Source: Bacillus cereus ATCC 14579
Lineage (GTDB): Bacteria > Bacillota > Bacilli > Bacillales > Bacillaceae_G
Assembly: GCF_000007825.1 (NCBI RefSeq)
Contig: NC_004722.1
Coordinates: forward strand, 1,280,501 to 1,344,500
Direction: 5' to 3'
Length of the DNA stretch: 64,000 nt
Part shown: one piece after another, positions 25,204 to 33,651 of the stretch
Numbering within the stretch: position 1 is the first letter of the stretch
Layout of the letters: every line of letters starts with the position of its first letter
Position numbers and translations under genes: made by a program
Notes under the pieces: generated by a model
Databases searched by the model: none
Seen by the model: the letters and a program-made list of their open reading frames with translations, nothing else
What the model was told of the DNA's origin: nothing

Positions 25204-25986
25204 ATGTCTGTAGTAGGAGAAGAAAGAAAGCGAACCATTCTTGAAAAGGTAGAATTTAAAGGGAAAGTAAAGGTCTCAGAATTAGCGAGAGAATTTGCTG
25301 TATCAACAGAAACGATTCGTCGATATTTAGAAGAATTAGATCGTGAAAAGAAGCTGAAAAAAGTGTATGGTGGAGCTGTTCAACTTCCAGGCGCTGGAGT
25401 AGAGGCACCAATGTTAGAAAGAGAAATGCTACATATAGAAGAGAAGAAAAGAATTGGTTATAAAGCAGCGACATTTGTAGAAGATGGTGATGTCATTGCA
25501 ATTGATGATGGAAGTACACCGCTTCAGATGGTTCCATACCTTGTTCATCGTAAGAACTTAACAATTGTAACAAGTTCATTTCCAGTCGCAACACAATTAA
25601 TTTCTTCTATTAATAAAAAGATGTTTCATGGTGAAGTTTTATTTATAGGTGGAAAAGTATCTCCAAAGCATTCGCGTGTATCAGGGTCTATTTCTCAGCA
25701 AGTCATACAGCAATTCCATTTTCATAAAGCGTTTGTTTCGATTGATGGGTTATTACCTAGTTTTGGAGTTTCCAGCTTTGAATTAGAGAAAGCGAAATTG
25801 TCAGAGGCGATGATGAAATTAGCTGAGAAAACATATATTTTATGTGATCATACGAAGGTAGGCGTGAAAGGGAATTATCGTATAGCAGCAATTTCGCGTA
25901 TTCAACACGTAATTTGTGATAAAAAAATGCCATATAGCTTTGAAGAAGAACTTATGAAGCATAATATTCAGTGGACAGTTTGTTAA
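25204..25986 (+). CDS. DeoR/GlpR-family regulator of the phosphonate operon
   Basis: 260 aa. N-terminal DeoR helix-turn-helix (KVKVSELAREFAVSTETIRRYLEELD, KKVYGGAV) and a C-terminal sugar-phosphate sensor domain with DDGST and GGKVSPKHS. It is the last gene of the phosphonate block, 40 bp after the previous stop, so it likely represses that operon with a phosphorylated intermediate as inducer. That role is inference from position. ATG follows GAGGTGAAGCT. Confidence 0.88.
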   Translation: MSVVGEERKRTILEKVEFKGKVKVSELAREFAVSTETIRRYLEELDREKKLKKVYGGAVQLPGAGVEAPMLEREMLHIEEKKRIGYKAATFVEDGDVIAIDDGSTPLQMVPYLVHRKNLTIVTSSFPVATQLISSINKKMFHGEVLFIGGKVSPKHSRVSGSISQQVIQQFHFHKAFVSIDGLLPSFGVSSFELEKAKLSEAMMKLAEKTYILCDHTKVGVKGNYRIAAISRIQHVICDKKMPYSFEEELMKHNIQWTVC

Positions 25987-26002
25987 ATACAGTGAAAGCA
26001 CA

Positions 26003-26037
26003 TAAACTCCCACCTAATTTTTAGGAGGGAGTTTTAT
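26003..26037 (+). terminator. Terminator of the phosphonate operon
   Basis: Stem AAACTCCCACCTAA / TTAGGAGGGAGTTT (one mismatch) followed by TTATT. Confidence 0.8.
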
Positions 26038-26155
26038 TATCTGTAAATCGTAAAATAAAAGATTTGCAGTTATGCAAAAAGTGGACACATTTTCTCACCT
26101 CTTTCATATAATTTACCAATACAAAAAAAGTTGGTCGAAGGAAAGAAGGGAGAAC

Positions 26156-26275
26156 ATGTCAGAACGAATATATAATAAACTTGTATTGTACGCGAATATT
26201 TTGCAAAAAATAGGTGTCATCAATGAGAAGGAAAAAAGTGAAATTCTTCATACGATAGGTAAAAAAGCCCTTTGA
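26156..26275 (+). CDS. Small 39-aa hypothetical protein
   Basis: ATG 26156, 4 nt after AAGGGAG. The product begins MSERIYNKLVLYANILQKIG and ends LHTIGKKAL, with one amphipathic helix-rich segment and no membrane span. Family not recognised. A terminator overlaps its end, which supports an independent short transcript. Confidence 0.6.
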   Translation: MSERIYNKLVLYANILQKIGVINEKEKSEILHTIGKKAL

Positions 26276-26290
26276 ATAAAGGGCTTTTTT
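26261..26290 (+). terminator. Terminator of the 39-aa gene
   Basis: Near-perfect palindrome AAAAAAGCCCTTT / AAAGGGCTTTTTT around the TGA stop. Confidence 0.88.
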
Positions 26291-26332
26291 ATTTTGTACC
26301 TTTAAAAATATAAATTTAATGTAATATTCTCA

Positions 26333-26361
26333 TTGACAATGATAATGAGATTCATTATCAT
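26333..26361 (+). promoter_or_regulatory. Promoter of ilsA with overlapping Fur box
   Basis: TTGACA (26333-26338) and TATCAT (26356-26361) are separated by 17 bp, a good sigma-A promoter. TGATAATGA-GAT-TCATTATCA (26340-26360) is an inverted repeat of the Fur type (compare GATAATGATAATCATTATC) that covers the spacer and -10. Iron-loaded Fur would block RNA polymerase, so ilsA should be expressed in iron starvation. Confidence 0.85.
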
Positions 26362-26375
26362 TTATTTGTGATTAA

Positions 26376-26392
26376 TTGATAAATGTTATCAA
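26376..26392. promoter_or_regulatory. Second palindrome in the ilsA leader
   Basis: TTGATAA-ATG-TTATCAA is a perfect 7-3-7 inverted repeat, 34 bp before the start codon and just after the expected transcription start. It may be a second Fur-type site or another operator, or a small mRNA hairpin. Confidence 0.5.
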
Positions 26393-26425
26393 TTGTGAAA
26401 ATTATATATGATAGGGGATATTATT

Positions 26426-28708
26426 TTGAAAAAAAATTATATGAAGGCGCTAGTAGTAGCGACAACATTAGCGATTCCATTTGCTACGTACTCTACTCCA
26501 GCATTAGCGGCATTAAAAGTTGAAGCAAATCAATCGGTAGCAGCAGCGAGTGATCGCACGTATGATACTGAGATTAAAATATATAAGGACCAAAAAGATG
26601 AGCCATCTATGGTTTCTCAATATATAAAAGATCCTAAAGTAACGATTGCAGCTGGCAAAAAAATTGTCACTGTAACAATGCAAGATAGCGATTATTTTCA
26701 ATATCTTAGAATAGAAGATAAAAACCAGCCTGGTGTATTTCATGATGTGAAGGTTTTGTCAGAAGATAAGAGGAAGAATGGAACGAAGGTAGTTCAATTT
26801 GAAATTGGCGAGTTTGAGAAGAAGCACAATATGCAAATGCATATACTTATTCCAGCTATTGGATATGATCACAAATATCAAGTTCAATTTGAAATTAAAG
26901 ATCCAACTGTAGGTAACAAAGAAACAGAGAAACCAGATGATAACTCTAATTCAGGAAATACGGAAACGGATAATCCAGTTGATAATCAAAATATGATAAC
27001 AGATAACAAATTAAGAGAGCTTGTTAATAAAAAAGTATTTAATAGAAAAGATTTAAATACACCAATTACGAAAGAAGATTTATTACAAGTAAAGGATTTG
27101 TTTTTAAATACAAATGAGATACTTGATTATAGTGCATTAAAATATATGCCAAATTTAAAATCTTTAACAGTTGCGAATGCGAAGATAAAGGATCCGTCGT
27201 TCTTTGCGAACTTAAAGCAATTAAATCATTTAGCTTTGCGTGGTAATGAATTTGCAGATGTAACGCCACTTGTTAAGATGGATAATTTAGAATCCCTTGA
27301 TTTAAGTAATAATAAAATTACAAACGTTGCACCACTAACTGAAATGAAAAATGTAAAAAGTTTATTTCTATCAGGCAACCAAATAGAAGATGTAACAGCA
27401 TTAGCGAAAATGGAACAACTAGATTACTTGAATTTAGCAAATAATAAAATTACGAACGTTGCTCCATTAAGCAATTTGAAAAATGTAACATACTTAACTT
27501 TAGCAGGTAATCAAATTGAAGATATTAAACCGCTTTATACGTTACCGTTAAAAGATTTAGTATTAACACGTAATAAAGTGAAAGATTTATCAGGCATTGA
27601 TCAATTGAATCAATTACAAGAGCTATGGATAGGGAAAAATGAAATAACAGATGTTACTCCTCTAAGTAAGATGACACAGTTGAAAATTTTAAACTTACCC
27701 AACAACGAGTTAAAAGATATTACTCCATTATCAAGTTTAGTAAACTTACAAAAGCTTGATTTAGAAGCGAATTATATTTCAGACTTATCACCAGTTAGTA
27801 ATTTAAAAAAATTAGTATTTCTAAGTTTTGTTGCAAATGAAATCCGTGATGTCCGACCAGTTATAGAACTAAGTAAGACGGCTTATATTAATGTCCAAAA
27901 TCAAAAAGTATTTTTAGAGGAAACAGAAGTAAATAAAGAAGTAAAAGTACCTATATATGAAAAAGATGGTGAGATTTCTACGAAAATCCGTCTGAAGAGC
28001 GATAATGGTACGTATAGTAATGGTGTAGTGAAATGGAGTACACCAGGTGAGAAAGTATATGAATTTGGTGTGAAAGATCCATTCGCGGATACAGGAATCT
28101 TCTTTACAGGATCTGTTATTCAAAATGTAGTAGAAAGTAAAGACGGTAATACATCTAAAGAAGATGAGAAAACAGAAGTGGTAGAATTTAAAGATGTACC
28201 AAAGGGACATTGGTCAGAAGAAGCAATTAATTACTTAGCGAAAGAAAAATTATTTATAGGCTATGGAAATGGTGAATTTGGATTTGGTGATAACATTACT
28301 CGTGGACAAGTAGCACTTCTAATACAAAGATATTTAAAATTAGAAAATAATCTAGAACAAAAAACGGCATTTACAGATACGAAAGGAAATATGTATGAAA
28401 CGGCTATTGATGCAGTGGTTCAAGCTGGAATTATGACAGGCTATGGAAATGGTATGTTCCGTCCGGATGGAGTATTAACTCGATATGAAATGTCAGTAGT
28501 ACTACAAAGAGTATTTCAGTTAAAAGAAAATGAAAATAGTGCAGAGAATTTTAAAGATGTACCAAATGGCCATTGGGCGAAAGGATATGTGAAAGCTTTA
28601 GTGGATAATAAAATATCAAAAGGCGACGGGGAAGGGAATTTTTTAGGAGATAATTTCGTAACACGTGAACAATACGCACAGTTTTTGTATAATGCAATAA
28701 AGAAATAA
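26426..28708 (+). CDS. ilsA: Iron-regulated NEAT/LRR/SLH surface protein IlsA
   Basis: 760 aa surface protein. In B. cereus IlsA binds haem, haemoglobin and ferritin as an iron source during infection. TTG start (26426) lies 8 nt after AGGGG; the ATG at 26408 lacks a ribosome site. Order: signal peptide ending ATYSTPALAA; NEAT domain (about residues 40-160, with YFQYLRIEDKNQPG and YDHKYQVQFEI); linker rich in Asn/Asp/Glu; LRRs of internalin type (repeats like LESLDLSNNKITNVAPL); and three SLH domains (FKDVPKGHWSEEAINYLAKE onward) that anchor to the S-layer polymer. The stop TAA lies in the border of a bcr-like repeat. A Fur box covers its promoter. Confidence 0.94.
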   Translation: MKKNYMKALVVATTLAIPFATYSTPALAALKVEANQSVAAASDRTYDTEIKIYKDQKDEPSMVSQYIKDPKVTIAAGKKIVTVTMQDSDYFQYLRIEDKNQPGVFHDVKVLSEDKRKNGTKVVQFEIGEFEKKHNMQMHILIPAIGYDHKYQVQFEIKDPTVGNKETEKPDDNSNSGNTETDNPVDNQNMITDNKLRELVNKKVFNRKDLNTPITKEDLLQVKDLFLNTNEILDYSALKYMPNLKSLTVANAKIKDPSFFANLKQLNHLALRGNEFADVTPLVKMDNLESLDLSNNKITNVAPLTEMKNVKSLFLSGNQIEDVTALAKMEQLDYLNLANNKITNVAPLSNLKNVTYLTLAGNQIEDIKPLYTLPLKDLVLTRNKVKDLSGIDQLNQLQELWIGKNEITDVTPLSKMTQLKILNLPNNELKDITPLSSLVNLQKLDLEANYISDLSPVSNLKKLVFLSFVANEIRDVRPVIELSKTAYINVQNQKVFLEETEVNKEVKVPIYEKDGEISTKIRLKSDNGTYSNGVVKWSTPGEKVYEFGVKDPFADTGIFFTGSVIQNVVESKDGNTSKEDEKTEVVEFKDVPKGHWSEEAINYLAKEKLFIGYGNGEFGFGDNITRGQVALLIQRYLKLENNLEQKTAFTDTKGNMYETAIDAVVQAGIMTGYGNGMFRPDGVLTRYEMSVVLQRVFQLKENENSAENFKDVPNGHWAKGYVKALVDNKISKGDGEGNFLGDNFVTREQYAQFLYNAIKK

Positions 28709-28795
28709 AGTGAAACTTTATTCAGTGGGGGTTTTGTTCATTCCCCACTGATTAGTAGCCCTCACCAATCGGGCTGCCCGTTAATGCGGAATAAA
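28705..28795 (-). repeat. bcr-like repeat, short form, on the ilsA stop codon
   Basis: Bounded by ATAAA at both ends (TTTAT on the repeat's own strand). It carries the AAAGTGAAACTTTA tail, the CAGTGGGG / CCCCACTG stem and CACCAATCGGGC. It lacks the ~70-bp middle of the long copies. The TAA of ilsA (28706-28708) is inside its first ATAAA. Confidence 0.75.
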
Positions 28796-28803
28796 AAATG
28801 AGG

Positions 28804-28842
28804 AAAATACGCTATTCTTTAATTAAAGAATAGCGTATTTTT
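28804..28842. terminator. Strong bidirectional terminator after ilsA
   Basis: Stem of about 17 bp, AATACGCTATTCTTT / AAAGAATAGCGTATT, with A and T runs. It lies 96 bp beyond the ilsA stop, after the inserted repeat, and was probably the original ilsA terminator. Confidence 0.9.
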
Positions 28843-28922
28843 TATGTGCATAATGAAATAGGAAATAGATAGGAGTATAGACATATGAATAGCCTATTTT
28901 AAAGAAGAACCACGAAACTATA

Positions 28923-28951
28923 TTGACAAAAAAGCGTTCTCATGTGATAAT
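28923..28951 (+). promoter_or_regulatory. Sigma-A promoter of the MtnB-like gene, with possible cre
   Basis: TTGACA (28923-28928), 17 bp, GATAAT (28946-28951). A weak cre-like AAAAAGCGTTCTCA (28929-28942) fills the spacer. The region 28709-29040 otherwise holds only the repeat and terminator. Confidence 0.65.
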
Positions 28952-29040
28952 TCAATTAAATTTTTAGAATAATCAAAAAATATTCCTTTTACATAGAAAG
29001 GATTCGAACCTTATATGAATATTATGCCGGGGGTGACGAA

Positions 29041-29669
29041 ATGTTATTTTTTCTGAAGAAATGGAATGAATTAAAAGATGTGAAATCTGAATTGGCACTT
29101 CGTGATTGGTTTTATGGTACCAAAATTAGCTTATCGCTATGTACGTCAAAAGAGCCGTTAACATTTTTAGTAAATGTTGAGGGAAGAGATAAAGGGCTAT
29201 TTTCGGAAGAAGATTTTATTGTCGTAAATTGCATGTGCGAGTCAGTATTTGAAAATGAAGAAAAACCAGCTGCAGAGTCATTTATGCATGCGGATATTTA
29301 TAAAAAAAGTAGTGCAGGATGTATTTTACAAGTGCAGACTGTAGATAGTCATTTAATATCAGAGTTATATGGGGAAGAAGGAGAAGTAACGTTCGATAAA
29401 CGCAGTGTGGAGCGTGTTTTCGGAAAAGAAGGTATAACAGAAATGACAATTCCAATTGTAGAAGATGAAAAAAATTCGCTGATTTATTAGAAAGCAATGT
29501 TCCGAATTTCATTGAAGGTGGAGGAGTAGTTCTTGTTCATAATTACGGCATGATTGTGTGGGGAAAAACGCCAGAAGAAGCGAAAAAATGGCTAGAGGGT
29601 ATAGAATATTTAATGAACTATCATGTAAAGTTATTAATGATTAAGGGTGCAAGGAGCTCTGTTATATAA
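29041..29669 (+). pseudogene. MtnB-like class II aldolase paralogue, frameshifted and lacking metal ligands
   Basis: Related to methylthioribulose-1-phosphate dehydratase of methionine salvage (WNELKDVKSELALRDWF; KPAAESFMHADIYKKSSAGC; SELYGEEGEVTFDKRS). The first frame ends at TAG after 149 codons. The true continuation, from FADLLESNVPNFIEGGG to WGKTPEEAKKWLEGIEYL and TAA at 29669, is in another frame. Adding one A to the A7 run near 29468 joins them (about 209 aa, as in MtnB). In addition, the zinc-binding HVHT of MtnB is QVQT here and the NHG histidine is Tyr (HNYGM). The catalytic Glu in AAES is kept. So the gene had probably lost catalysis before or apart from the frameshift. Confidence 0.82.
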
Positions 29670-29705
29670 AAATGGATGTGATATGGATACAAGTTAATAA
29701 ATAAA

Positions 29706-29719
29706 TGAAAGCGTTTTAA
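29706..29719. promoter_or_regulatory. Cre-like site before the CBS gene
   Basis: TGAAAGCGTTTTAA matches the CcpA consensus TGWAANCGNTNWCA except C to A at position 13. It lies 77 bp before the CBS/ACT gene start. Confidence 0.4.
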
Positions 29720-29795
29720 AAATAATTTCACTCATAAAATATAGGTCTCCTTATTATATATAGATTACATGTTGACATGTAAGGAGGAACATATT

Positions 29796-30419
29796 TTGCG
29801 AGTTAAATATCATTTTCTGCCAAAGCAGCAAGTAACATTTTGCAAGATAAATGATTCTGGTGAAGAGGCACTGCAAATGATGAACGAAACGGGATTTCGA
29901 GCCATCCCGGTATTAGCAGAAGATGAGAAGAAATTCACGGGGATTATTTATAAAGTAGATTTATTAGAAAAAAAATGCAATAGCGGATTAGAGCATGTAA
30001 GTGCAGGGGATATGCTTGATGATTCCAATGCATTTATTTTTGAAAAGGATTCATTCTTCAGAGCTTTTTATGTAATTCGTCGGCTTCCGTTTTTAGCCGT
30101 ACTAAATGATTATAATGAATTTGTCGGGATGTTAACGCATTCGAATATATTTGATGTTATTGAAGATTCATTTGGTATGCGAACAGGTGGTTATATATTA
30201 ACAATTGCAACACAAGATTGTAAGGGAACGATTAAAGAGCTTGGGACATTGTTAAAAGCATATAATATCGGTGGCCTATTTACGTTAGATAACGGTGATC
30301 AATATATCCGCCGCGTTATTGTAAATATATCAGATGAGTTAGATGACACAAGATTAAAGCAATTAATCGGAAAAATAGAGAAAAAAGGATTCAGAGTGAG
30401 TCATGTAGATTATATTTAA
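29796..30419 (+). CDS. CBS-domain pair plus ACT-domain protein (AcuB-like)
   Basis: 207 aa cytosolic sensor-type protein. Two CBS motifs (FRAIPVLAEDEKKFTGIIYK and LPFLAVLNDYNEFVGMLTH) form a Bateman module that usually binds adenine nucleotides. The C-terminus is ACT-like (GYILTIATQDCKGTIKELG...IGGLFTLDNGD). The arrangement matches AcuB, of acetoin use, but no acuA or acuC is adjacent. TTG start at 29796, 8 nt after AAGGAGG; an ATG nine codons upstream overlaps that site. Confidence 0.82.
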   Translation: MRVKYHFLPKQQVTFCKINDSGEEALQMMNETGFRAIPVLAEDEKKFTGIIYKVDLLEKKCNSGLEHVSAGDMLDDSNAFIFEKDSFFRAFYVIRRLPFLAVLNDYNEFVGMLTHSNIFDVIEDSFGMRTGGYILTIATQDCKGTIKELGTLLKAYNIGGLFTLDNGDQYIRRVIVNISDELDDTRLKQLIGKIEKKGFRVSHVDYI

Positions 30420-30423
30420 GTTA

Positions 30424-30464
30424 AAAAAAGTACCTATCTGTTATATATAGATAGGTACTTTTTT
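30424..30464 (+). terminator. Terminator of the CBS gene
   Basis: Stem AAAAAAGTACCTATCT / AGATAGGTACTTTTTT, symmetric. Confidence 0.9.
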
Positions 30465-30595
30465 GTCCCGCCATTTGTGGGCAGTAAAATCCGAGCCTCA
30501 AAATTCAGCGCAAGTAAAGAAGTTAAGTGGGGGGACGGATTGCCCATAAAAGCCCAATTGGTTAGGGCTGATTATATGTGAGTAATGAACTTTAT
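30462..30595 (+). repeat. bcr1-like repeat with decayed 3' end, on a stop codon
   Basis: The left border is TTTGT, then CCCGCCATTTGTGGGCAGT as in the other copies. The centre is preserved (CCTCAAAATTCAGCG...GTAAAGAAGTTAAG). The AATCAGTGGG stem and GTTTCAC tail are eroded. It ends at TTTAT (30591-30595), which contains the stop codon of the minus-strand deacetylase gene. Confidence 0.7.
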
Positions 30596-31362
30596 TTTGA
30601 AACAGGAGGCGGGGATAATGCTAGATCAGATAAGAAAATAAAGTCTGCATGCTCACGAATTTTAGGGATAGAAGTTTCAATAACGCGTGATGTAATTTCA
30701 CCTGGAGGGCCCACATGCCCGATAGCTACCATAATAGGTTTTTCTTGAATTTTTTTGATGAGTAATTGGGCTTGTTTTGAAATATGTCCTGCTGTATACA
30801 CATCATCAAAAAATAGTTGGTTTTCAATAATAGGAACTCCTAATTCTTTTCCGATTTTTGGGACGACACTATTAGGATTCGTTTTACTATCTAAGTAAAA
30901 TAAACCGTGTTTTTTACAAGCAGCAAGTATAAGGCGAACAATTCTTTCATCCGCTGTTACTTTTGACCCCATATGATTGTTCATTCCAATTGCATGCGGT
31001 ACTTCTTGAATCGCTTGTTCAAGTCGGTTGTTTATTTCTTCATCGCTTAAATCAGTTGTAATTGCTTTCGGCCCAAGCCATTCTTTTTTACCTTTTATAG
31101 GTTCCATTGGCATATGTATAATAACTTCATGGCCTTTCTTATGGGCAGCTATTGCATCTTCTTTTGTGGAAGGAAGAAAAGGCATAACAGCAACAGTGAG
31201 TGGAATGGGAAGTGATAACATTTGATTAGTCCCCTTCATATTATTTCCGAAATCATCAATGACAATAGCAACTTTATTCGTATGAGCATTTGCTTGAATA
31301 GGAAATAAGAAGGACGGTAAAAACAAAACAATGATGAATAATGCAATCGTATATTTTCGCAT
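30592..31362 (-). CDS. Secreted divergent polysaccharide deacetylase (YibQ/DUF610-like)
   Basis: 256 aa. Signal peptide (IALFIIVLFLPSFLFPIQANA) followed by the divergent polysaccharide-deacetylase fold: VAIVIDDFGNN with the DD metal pair, TVAVMPFLPSTK, HEVIIHMPMEP and NNHMGSKVT. The family is predicted to deacetylate a cell-surface glycan; no substrate is proven. The gene is flanked on both sides by bcr elements, one touching its stop codon and one in its upstream region. Confidence 0.88.
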   Translation of the reverse strand: MRKYTIALFIIVLFLPSFLFPIQANAHTNKVAIVIDDFGNNMKGTNQMLSLPIPLTVAVMPFLPSTKEDAIAAHKKGHEVIIHMPMEPIKGKKEWLGPKAITTDLSDEEINNRLEQAIQEVPHAIGMNNHMGSKVTADERIVRLILAACKKHGLFYLDSKTNPNSVVPKIGKELGVPIIENQLFFDDVYTAGHISKQAQLLIKKIQEKPIMVAIGHVGPPGEITSRVIETSIPKIREHADFIFLSDLALSPPPVSK

Positions 31363-31382
31363 ATAAATATTTCCTTTCTATT

Positions 31383-31529
31383 GTTATCCCGCTATTTGTG
31401 GGGAGTAAGACTCCCACCTCAACATTGGGCTGGATAGGTGGGAGACCCACTGCCTATAAACGCCCGATTGGTGAATGCTAATAATCAGTGGGGGCTGAAC
31501 AAAAAACACTGATTAAAGTTTCACTTTAT
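31383..31529 (+). repeat. bcr1-like repeat, nearly full length
   Basis: Bounded by GTTAT and TTTAT. It contains the CCCGCTATTTGTGGGGAGT start, CCCACCTC / GGTGGGAG arms, CGCCCGATTGGTGAATGC, ATAATCAGTGGG and the ATTAAAGTTTCACTTTAT tail. The stretch 31530-31843 after it is AT-rich and I see no gene; it holds a lone TGTCGAA (31575) that resembles a Spo0A box. Confidence 0.8.
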
Positions 31530-31843
31530 CAATCATCATTATGTTTTGCTTTTTTATATAAATTAAACAAAAAATGTCGAAGAAAAGTAGATGGAAAATT
31601 AAGAATCCTCGGTTTACGTAGAATTTATAAAAAAACAAGATGAAAAAAATGTCTATTATTGCGAATGTATTTACAAAGATAGAATAATTTGTAATAATTC
31701 TCAAAGTGAGGGTAAAGATTTGTAAATTACAGGGAGAAAATGTTAAATTTTCTGATTCTTCAAATTTGCATATGATTAAGTAGTTAAAAAAGTCAATGGA
31801 GAAGTGAAGTTAAGAGCATGGAAGTATAATAAGGGGGATATGG

Positions 31844-32125
31844 ATGTTTACTGTAAAAAGGAAGTACACATTAGAAAAGCTTTCACGTGATATTCATATG
31901 AAACGTGAAGAAATGATTCAACTAGGATTAACAAGTGGGCTAAATAGTAGGGAGACAATTCAAGTTAGTCAAGAATTGGACAAGCTTATTTTACAATATC
32001 AATGTTATAAAGAAAAACAAACACCGAAATGGTTTTCAATTATAAAAATACCTATTTTCCAAATCGGGTATGAAGGAAAATCAAATAATTTTTGGCGAAT
32101 GCTTGTGGCTGGTTTTATGAAATAA
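31844..32125 (+). CDS. Spo0E-like sporulation regulatory protein
   Basis: 93 aa. The helical core MIQLGLTSGLNSRETIQVSQ followed by ELDKLI carries the SQELD signature of the Spo0E family, small phosphatases that remove phosphate from Spo0A and so delay sporulation. The family part covers about residues 18-50; the C-terminal tail (TPKWFSIIKIPIFQIGYEG) is extra. ATG lies 7 nt after AAGGGGG. The neighbour is a sporulation-kinase-like gene that should act in the opposite sense. Confidence 0.82.
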   Translation: MFTVKRKYTLEKLSRDIHMKREEMIQLGLTSGLNSRETIQVSQELDKLILQYQCYKEKQTPKWFSIIKIPIFQIGYEGKSNNFWRMLVAGFMK

Positions 32126-32161
32126 GTATAATTACCCTTATAGGATAAGGATAATTATACT
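32125..32161. terminator. Palindrome between convergent genes
   Basis: 16-bp stem AGTATAATTACCCTTA / TAAGGATAATTATACT with one mismatch and a 5-nt loop. No T run follows, so terminator function is likely but not typical. Confidence 0.5.
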
Positions 32162-33651
32162 ATGTGTAACGGAATTTCGATATGAACTGTTGTTCCTTCG
32201 TTTTCTGTACTGTCAATAAAAATATGCCCATTATACATCTCTACAATTCGTTTACATATGACAAGTCCAAGACCTGTTCCAGTATCTTTATTAGTAAAGA
32301 ACGGATGAAAGAGGTGTTTTTGAATATGTTGTGGAATCCCTTTTCCAGTATCTATAATCTGCAATTGTGCGTGTGTTTCATTGTTTTTTACTACAATGGT
32401 TAGTGTATCACTAGAAGTCATGGCCTCAATTGCATTTTTTGTAATGTTTAAAACCACTTGTTTCATATGGTCTTTCGAACAACGGATATGAACAGGATGG
32501 TCTGGCAAATGTAAATGGAATGCAATGTTATGTAAATTCGCCTCAGATTGAATAATTAATGCTACCTCATTTAGAATTGTTCTTACATCATACGTTTGTT
32601 CGATGATGGCGGTTGGCTTTCCGAGAATAAGAAATTCACTTACAATTTCATTGATTCGCTCTATTTCTTGTTCAATTACGGAAAAGTAGAACTGATCTTG
32701 CTCATCTTTATATTTCTCTTTTAATAGAGCGACGAGCCCTTTAATTCCAGTAAGAGGATTACGGATTTCGTGTGCTGTACTCGCTGCAAAAGTTCCAACT
32801 AATTCAATTTTCTGTAGTTCATTTTGTTGTCTTTCAAGTTTTGTTTGCCGTTTTAACAACATATATTGAGCAAGTAAAAATAAAATAGACATTAAAAATA
32901 AAGTAGCTATACACTCTATTGTAACCCACTGGTATAAGGTTTTTTGATGAATAGGTAATGGAGAAACAGAAACCTTCCAATTTAATCTTTGGAGTGGGGT
33001 AGTAAGCATATTAGAATGCGTATCACTTGTGTCGTTATTATCATCGGTTAGAAAAACTACATCATGTTTATCAGTTACCTCAAAATGGTATTGTGGTTTA
33101 ATGGCATTTAAAGAAGATGAAATGTAATCAAAGCGTAAACTAGCTAATAATAATCCTGAGAGCTCCTTCTGTTTATTAAATATGGGGGCAGCAATTATAA
33201 TAGCTTTATGTCCAAGAACGCGATCAGTAATGACTGATGATACAGTGGTTTTTTTAGTTTGGAGCGCGTCTTGAATATATTTACGGTCTGAAACATCTAT
33301 AGGCTTTGATTCATCTTCAGATGCGATTGTAATGACTCCTTCTGGTGTAGCGTAATATAGACCAGAAAAGCGTGCATCGTTTCCATCTGTATCATGTACA
33401 ATTTGTTTAATGCCATTTATATTACCAGTCTCGGTGCCTACAACTTTTGCAAGCATGTCTAAAGCAGAAATTGCTTCACCAAGATGATGATCCAAATAAT
33501 CTCTATATAAAAAGAGAACTGTATGAGCAGATAATTTGTTTTCCTGTTTCATTTTATATGTATGATACGAATAAAATGTAGCACCAATCCCTATTGTCGG
33601 TAGGATAACAAGCAATATATATACAATTATGCTTTGGAATTTGACTTTCAA
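32155..33651 (-). CDS. Sensor histidine kinase with extracellular Cache domain (KinD-like)
   Basis: 498 aa. Membrane segment (IIVYILLVILPTIGIGATF), extracellular dCache-type sensor (SGLYYATPEGVITIAS, DVSDRKYIQDAL, AAPIFNKQKELSGLLL), second membrane segment (CIATLFLMSILFLLAQYML), HisKA with His in STAHEIRNPLTGIKG, and ATPase motifs NITKNAIEAM, DTGKGI, GTGLGLVICKRIV. The HisKA style is that of Bacillus sporulation kinases feeding Spo0F. TTG at 33651, 8 nt after AAGAAGGAG, is the best start; the ATG at 33681 precedes the ribosome site. Confidence 0.88.
   Translation of the reverse strand: MKVKFQSIIVYILLVILPTIGIGATFYSYHTYKMKQENKLSAHTVLFLYRDYLDHHLGEAISALDMLAKVVGTETGNINGIKQIVHDTDGNDARFSGLYYATPEGVITIASEDESKPIDVSDRKYIQDALQTKKTTVSSVITDRVLGHKAIIIAAPIFNKQKELSGLLLASLRFDYISSSLNAIKPQYHFEVTDKHDVVFLTDDNNDTSDTHSNMLTTPLQRLNWKVSVSPLPIHQKTLYQWVTIECIATLFLMSILFLLAQYMLLKRQTKLERQQNELQKIELVGTFAASTAHEIRNPLTGIKGLVALLKEKYKDEQDQFYFSVIEQEIERINEIVSEFLILGKPTAIIEQTYDVRTILNEVALIIQSEANLHNIAFHLHLPDHPVHIRCSKDHMKQVVLNITKNAIEAMTSSDTLTIVVKNNETHAQLQIIDTGKGIPQHIQKHLFHPFFTNKDTGTGLGLVICKRIVEMYNGHIFIDSTENEGTTVHIEIPLHIV

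Noticed and set aside
31575..31581. Single Spo0A box (TGTCGAA) before the Spo0E-like gene
   Set aside because: A 7-bp match in AT-rich DNA, 260 bp from the start, is expected by chance; kept only as a remark.
31513..31704. 63-codon minus-strand frame after the bcr1 copy
   Set aside because: It begins without a ribosome site, is very Ile/Phe-rich and ends inside the repeat tail.
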